Assembly (NCBI RefSeq): GCF_002262885.1
Contig: NZ_NKYF01000015.1
Coordinates: 142,577-206,576, forward strand
Direction: 5' to 3'
DNA from: Pseudonocardia sp. MH-G8
GTDB lineage: Bacteria > Actinomycetota > Actinomycetes > Mycobacteriales > Pseudonocardiaceae
Length of the DNA stretch: 64,000 nt
Under the pieces are notes generated by a model. The model saw only the letters and a list, made by a program, of their open reading frames with translations. It made no database searches and was not told where the DNA came from. Shown here piece by piece: positions 61,754-64,000 of the stretch. Numbering within the stretch: position 1 is the stretch's first letter; each line of letters begins with the position of its first letter. A program made the position numbers and the translations under genes.

Positions 61754-63856
61754 TCATCCCCGCGCGGATGCCACGCTGCGCCGGGCCGCGTCGACCACGG
61801 CCTCGGTGGTGATGCCGAACTCCGTGAACAGGGTCGTGAAGTCGGCCGAGGCGCCGAAGTGCTCCAGCGACACGATCTCGCCCGCGTCCCCGGCGAACCG
61901 GTGCCACGGCGCAGCGATGCCCGCCTCCACGACGACCCGCGCCCGCACCGCGGGCGGCAGAACCTCGTCCCGGTAGGACCGGTCCTGCCGGTCGAACCAC
62001 TCGACGCACGGCATCGACACCACCCGGGTCGGGATCCCGTCGGCTTCGAGGACCCTCCTGGCATCCACTGCCAGCTGGACCTCCGAACCGGTGCCGACCA
62101 GCACCACCTCGGGAGAGCCCGAGGTCGCCTCGGCGATCACGTACCCGCCGCGCGCGACCCCCTCGGCGGAGGTGCCTTCCAGGGTCGGCACGTTCTGGCG
62201 GGTGAGCGCCAGCCCTGCCGGGCCGCCGGTGTCCTCCAGCACGGCCTTCCAGGCGTGCGCGGTCTCGTTCGCGTCCGCCGGACGCACCACGGACAGACCG
62301 GGGATCGCGCGCAGCGACGCCAGCTGCTCGACGGGCTGGTGGGTCGGACCGTCCTCGCCGAGACCGATCGAGTCGTGCGTCCACACGTAGACGACCGGCA
62401 GCCGCATCAGCGCGGCCAGCCGCACCGCCGGGCGCATGTAGTCGCTGAAGATGAGGAAGGTGCCGCCGTAGGGCCGGGTGCCGCCGTGCAGCGCGATCCC
62501 GTTGAGGATCGACCCCATCGCGTGCTCGCGGATGCCGAAGTGCAGCGTGCGGCCGTACGGCTGGGCCGTCCAGGCCGCGGTGGAGATCTCGGTCGGGCCG
62601 AAGGAGTCCGCGCCCTTGATCGTGGTGTTGTTGCTCTCGGCGAGGTCCGCCGACCCGCCCCACAGCTCGGGCAGCACCTCCCCGAGCGTGGCCAGCACCG
62701 CGGCCGACGCCTTGCGCGTGGCGACCGTCCCGCCGTCCGCCTCCCAGGTCGGCAGGCCGTCGGCCCACCCGGCAGGCAGGTCGCGGGCGACGAGGCGGTC
62801 CAGCAGCGCCTTGCGTGCGGGGTTGGCCTGCGCCCAGGCGTCGAACTCGAGCTGCCACTTCTCGTGGTCGGCCCGGCCGCGCTCGGCCACCTCACGGGTG
62901 TGGCGCAGGACGTCGTCGTCGACCTGGAAGCTCTGCTCGGGGTCGAAGCCGACGGCGCGCTTGACCCCGGCGAGCTCCTCGGCCCCCAGCGCGGCGCCGT
63001 GCGCCTTGCCGGTGTTCATCAGGGTCGGCGCCGGGTAGCCGATCACGGTGCGCAGCACGATCAGCGTCGGGCGCGCGGTCTCGGCCTTGGCCTGCTCGAC
63101 CGCCGCCAGGAATCCGGCGACGTCCTCGCCGCCGTCGACCGTGAGGACGTGCCAGCCATAGGCCTCGTAGCGCTTGGCGGTGTCCTCGGACAGGGCGATG
63201 CGCGTGTCGTCCTCGATCGAGATCTCGTTGCTGTCGTAGATCACGGTGAGGTTGCCCAGCTGCTGGGTGCCCGCCAGCGACGACGCCTCGGACGTGACGC
63301 CCTCCTCGATGTCGCCGTCGGACGCGATCACGTAGACCTGGTGGTCGAACACGCTCCTTCCCGGCTCGGTGTCCGGGTCGAACAGCCCGCGCTCACGGCG
63401 GGCGGCCATCGCCATCCCGACCGCGTTGGCCAGGCCCTGGCCGAGGGGGCCGGTGGTGGTCTCCACGCCCACGGTGTGCCCGTACTCGGGGTGGCCCGGT
63501 GTCAGGGAACCCCACCGGCGCAGGGCTTTCAGGTCGTCGAGCTCCAGGCCGTAGCCGGAGAGGAACAGCTGGATGTACAGGGTGAGGCTCGAGTGTCCGG
63601 CGGACAGCACGAACCGGTCCCTGCCGAGCCACTGCGCATCGCCGGGGTCGTGCCGCATGACTCGCTGGAACAGCGCGTAGGCGACGGGCGCGAGGCTCAT
63701 CGCCGTGCCGGGATGTCCGCTCCCGCACTGCTCGACCGCGTCCGCGGCCAGTACGCGGGCGGTGTCGACCGCGCGCTGGTCCACATCGGACCAGTCCTCG
63801 GGCACTCGCCGGGTGGTCAGCCGAACGACCTCGCCGGCGGATTCATGTGGTGACAT
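61754..63856 (-). CDS. tkt: transketolase
   Basis: 700 aa, full length. The N-terminal domain has GSGHPGTAMSLAP (~47-59), GPLGQGLANAVGMA and the thiamine-diphosphate site DGDIEEGVTSEASSLAG. The middle domain holds the catalytic Glu in HFGIREHAMGSILNGIALHGG, and RPADANETAHAW follows. It interconverts the sugar phosphates that rebuild ribulose 5-phosphate. ATG 63856 has GGGAG upstream, 37 bp after the hxlA stop. Confidence 0.95.
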   Translation of the reverse strand: MSPHESAGEVVRLTTRRVPEDWSDVDQRAVDTARVLAADAVEQCGSGHPGTAMSLAPVAYALFQRVMRHDPGDAQWLGRDRFVLSAGHSSLTLYIQLFLSGYGLELDDLKALRRWGSLTPGHPEYGHTVGVETTTGPLGQGLANAVGMAMAARRERGLFDPDTEPGRSVFDHQVYVIASDGDIEEGVTSEASSLAGTQQLGNLTVIYDSNEISIEDDTRIALSEDTAKRYEAYGWHVLTVDGGEDVAGFLAAVEQAKAETARPTLIVLRTVIGYPAPTLMNTGKAHGAALGAEELAGVKRAVGFDPEQSFQVDDDVLRHTREVAERGRADHEKWQLEFDAWAQANPARKALLDRLVARDLPAGWADGLPTWEADGGTVATRKASAAVLATLGEVLPELWGGSADLAESNNTTIKGADSFGPTEISTAAWTAQPYGRTLHFGIREHAMGSILNGIALHGGTRPYGGTFLIFSDYMRPAVRLAALMRLPVVYVWTHDSIGLGEDGPTHQPVEQLASLRAIPGLSVVRPADANETAHAWKAVLEDTGGPAGLALTRQNVPTLEGTSAEGVARGGYVIAEATSGSPEVVLVGTGSEVQLAVDARRVLEADGIPTRVVSMPCVEWFDRQDRSYRDEVLPPAVRARVVVEAGIAAPWHRFAGDAGEIVSLEHFGASADFTTLFTEFGITTEAVVDAARRSVASARG

Positions 63857-63893
63857 GGACGGGCACTCCCTGAGTTCGCCGCGTGGGGGTGGG

Positions 63894-64000
63894 TCAGCGG
63901 GTGGCGCGCTTCTTGAGCTCGGCCGCAGCGGCGCCCGGGTCAGAAGCGTTGTAGATGGCTCCACCGGCCACCGCCACCACCGCACCGGCCTCACGCACCG
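63894..64000 (-). CDS. hxlA: 3-hexulose-6-phosphate synthase, C-terminal 34 residues
   Basis: The visible end reads VREAGAVVAVAGGAIYNASD and finishes AAAAELKKRATR, the last phosphate-binding strand and helix of the OMPDC-fold HPS family (VVGGAI..A.DP). The rest lies outside the window. The identity rests on this short piece plus the adjacent hxlB. It condenses formaldehyde with ribulose 5-phosphate. Confidence 0.8.
   Translation of the reverse strand, partial: VREAGAVVAVAGGAIYNASDPGAAAAELKKRATR

Overview
The window is GC-rich DNA from an actinomycete. GTG and TTG starts are common, stops and starts often overlap as ATGA or GTGA, third positions are almost all G/C, and typical actinobacterial families are present (SARP/AfsR regulator, DUF3159, DUF222-HNH with a mycobacterial-type SOS box, GlxA-type AraC regulators, an Rv2690c-like permease). 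A Pseudonocardiaceae-like host (Pseudonocardia/Amycolatopsis) is my best guess. No rRNA or tRNA gene, CRISPR array or replication origin was seen.

Layout. 1-1.7 kb: SCP2-like fragment, carboxymuconolactone decarboxylase-like protein and an SDR dehydrogenase. 1.8-9.9 kb: a probable small-molecule locus made of a MIO-type ammonia-lyase, a tiny coupled ORF, an O-methyltransferase, a glycosyltransferase, a second methyltransferase and a complete FecCD-type ABC importer, with a 19-bp inverted repeat between the two divergent arms. 9.9-14.4 kb: quinone-oxidoreductase-like MDR enzyme, GlxA-type regulator, ROK regulator and a flavin monooxygenase/acyl-CoA dehydrogenase-like enzyme. 14.7-23.5 kb: one co-directional minus-strand run of a peptide/nickel-type ABC transporter (including a permease-ATPase fusion), two unusual accessory proteins and a histidine kinase/response regulator pair. 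24-28.1 kb: potassium uptake (KimA-like permease, KtrA, KtrB). 28.2-39.3 kb: FAD monooxygenase, GbsR-type regulator with a perfect palindrome, shortened ABC-2 permease plus glycosyltransferase, Cu-only-SOD-like lipoprotein, P-loop kinase, methyltransferase, SARP regulator, PIG-L deacetylase and an MDR oxidoreductase.

39.6-48.1 kb is a scar zone: truncated or frameshifted MpaB-like oxygenase, GntR, dgoD and galE remnants, two related IS elements, a methyltransferase caught between IS ends, and a broken DUF222-HNH gene that still has a perfect LexA box. 48.1-58.5 kb holds a Tap-like secreted hydrolase, MarR plus ornithine-cyclodeaminase-like gene, two DHA2 drug exporters with TetR regulators and clear palindromic operators, a P-type ATPase scar, and a PHB-depolymerase-like esterase with its TetR.

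58.7-64 kb is a minus-strand ribulose monophosphate (RuMP) operon: hxlA (cut by the window edge), tkt, hxlB, glpX and pfk. It could fix formaldehyde onto ribulose 5-phosphate and regenerate the acceptor. This is the most coherent metabolic module in the window. The lyase/methyltransferase/importer locus and the transporter-plus-accessory-proteins run are the best candidates for undescribed systems.
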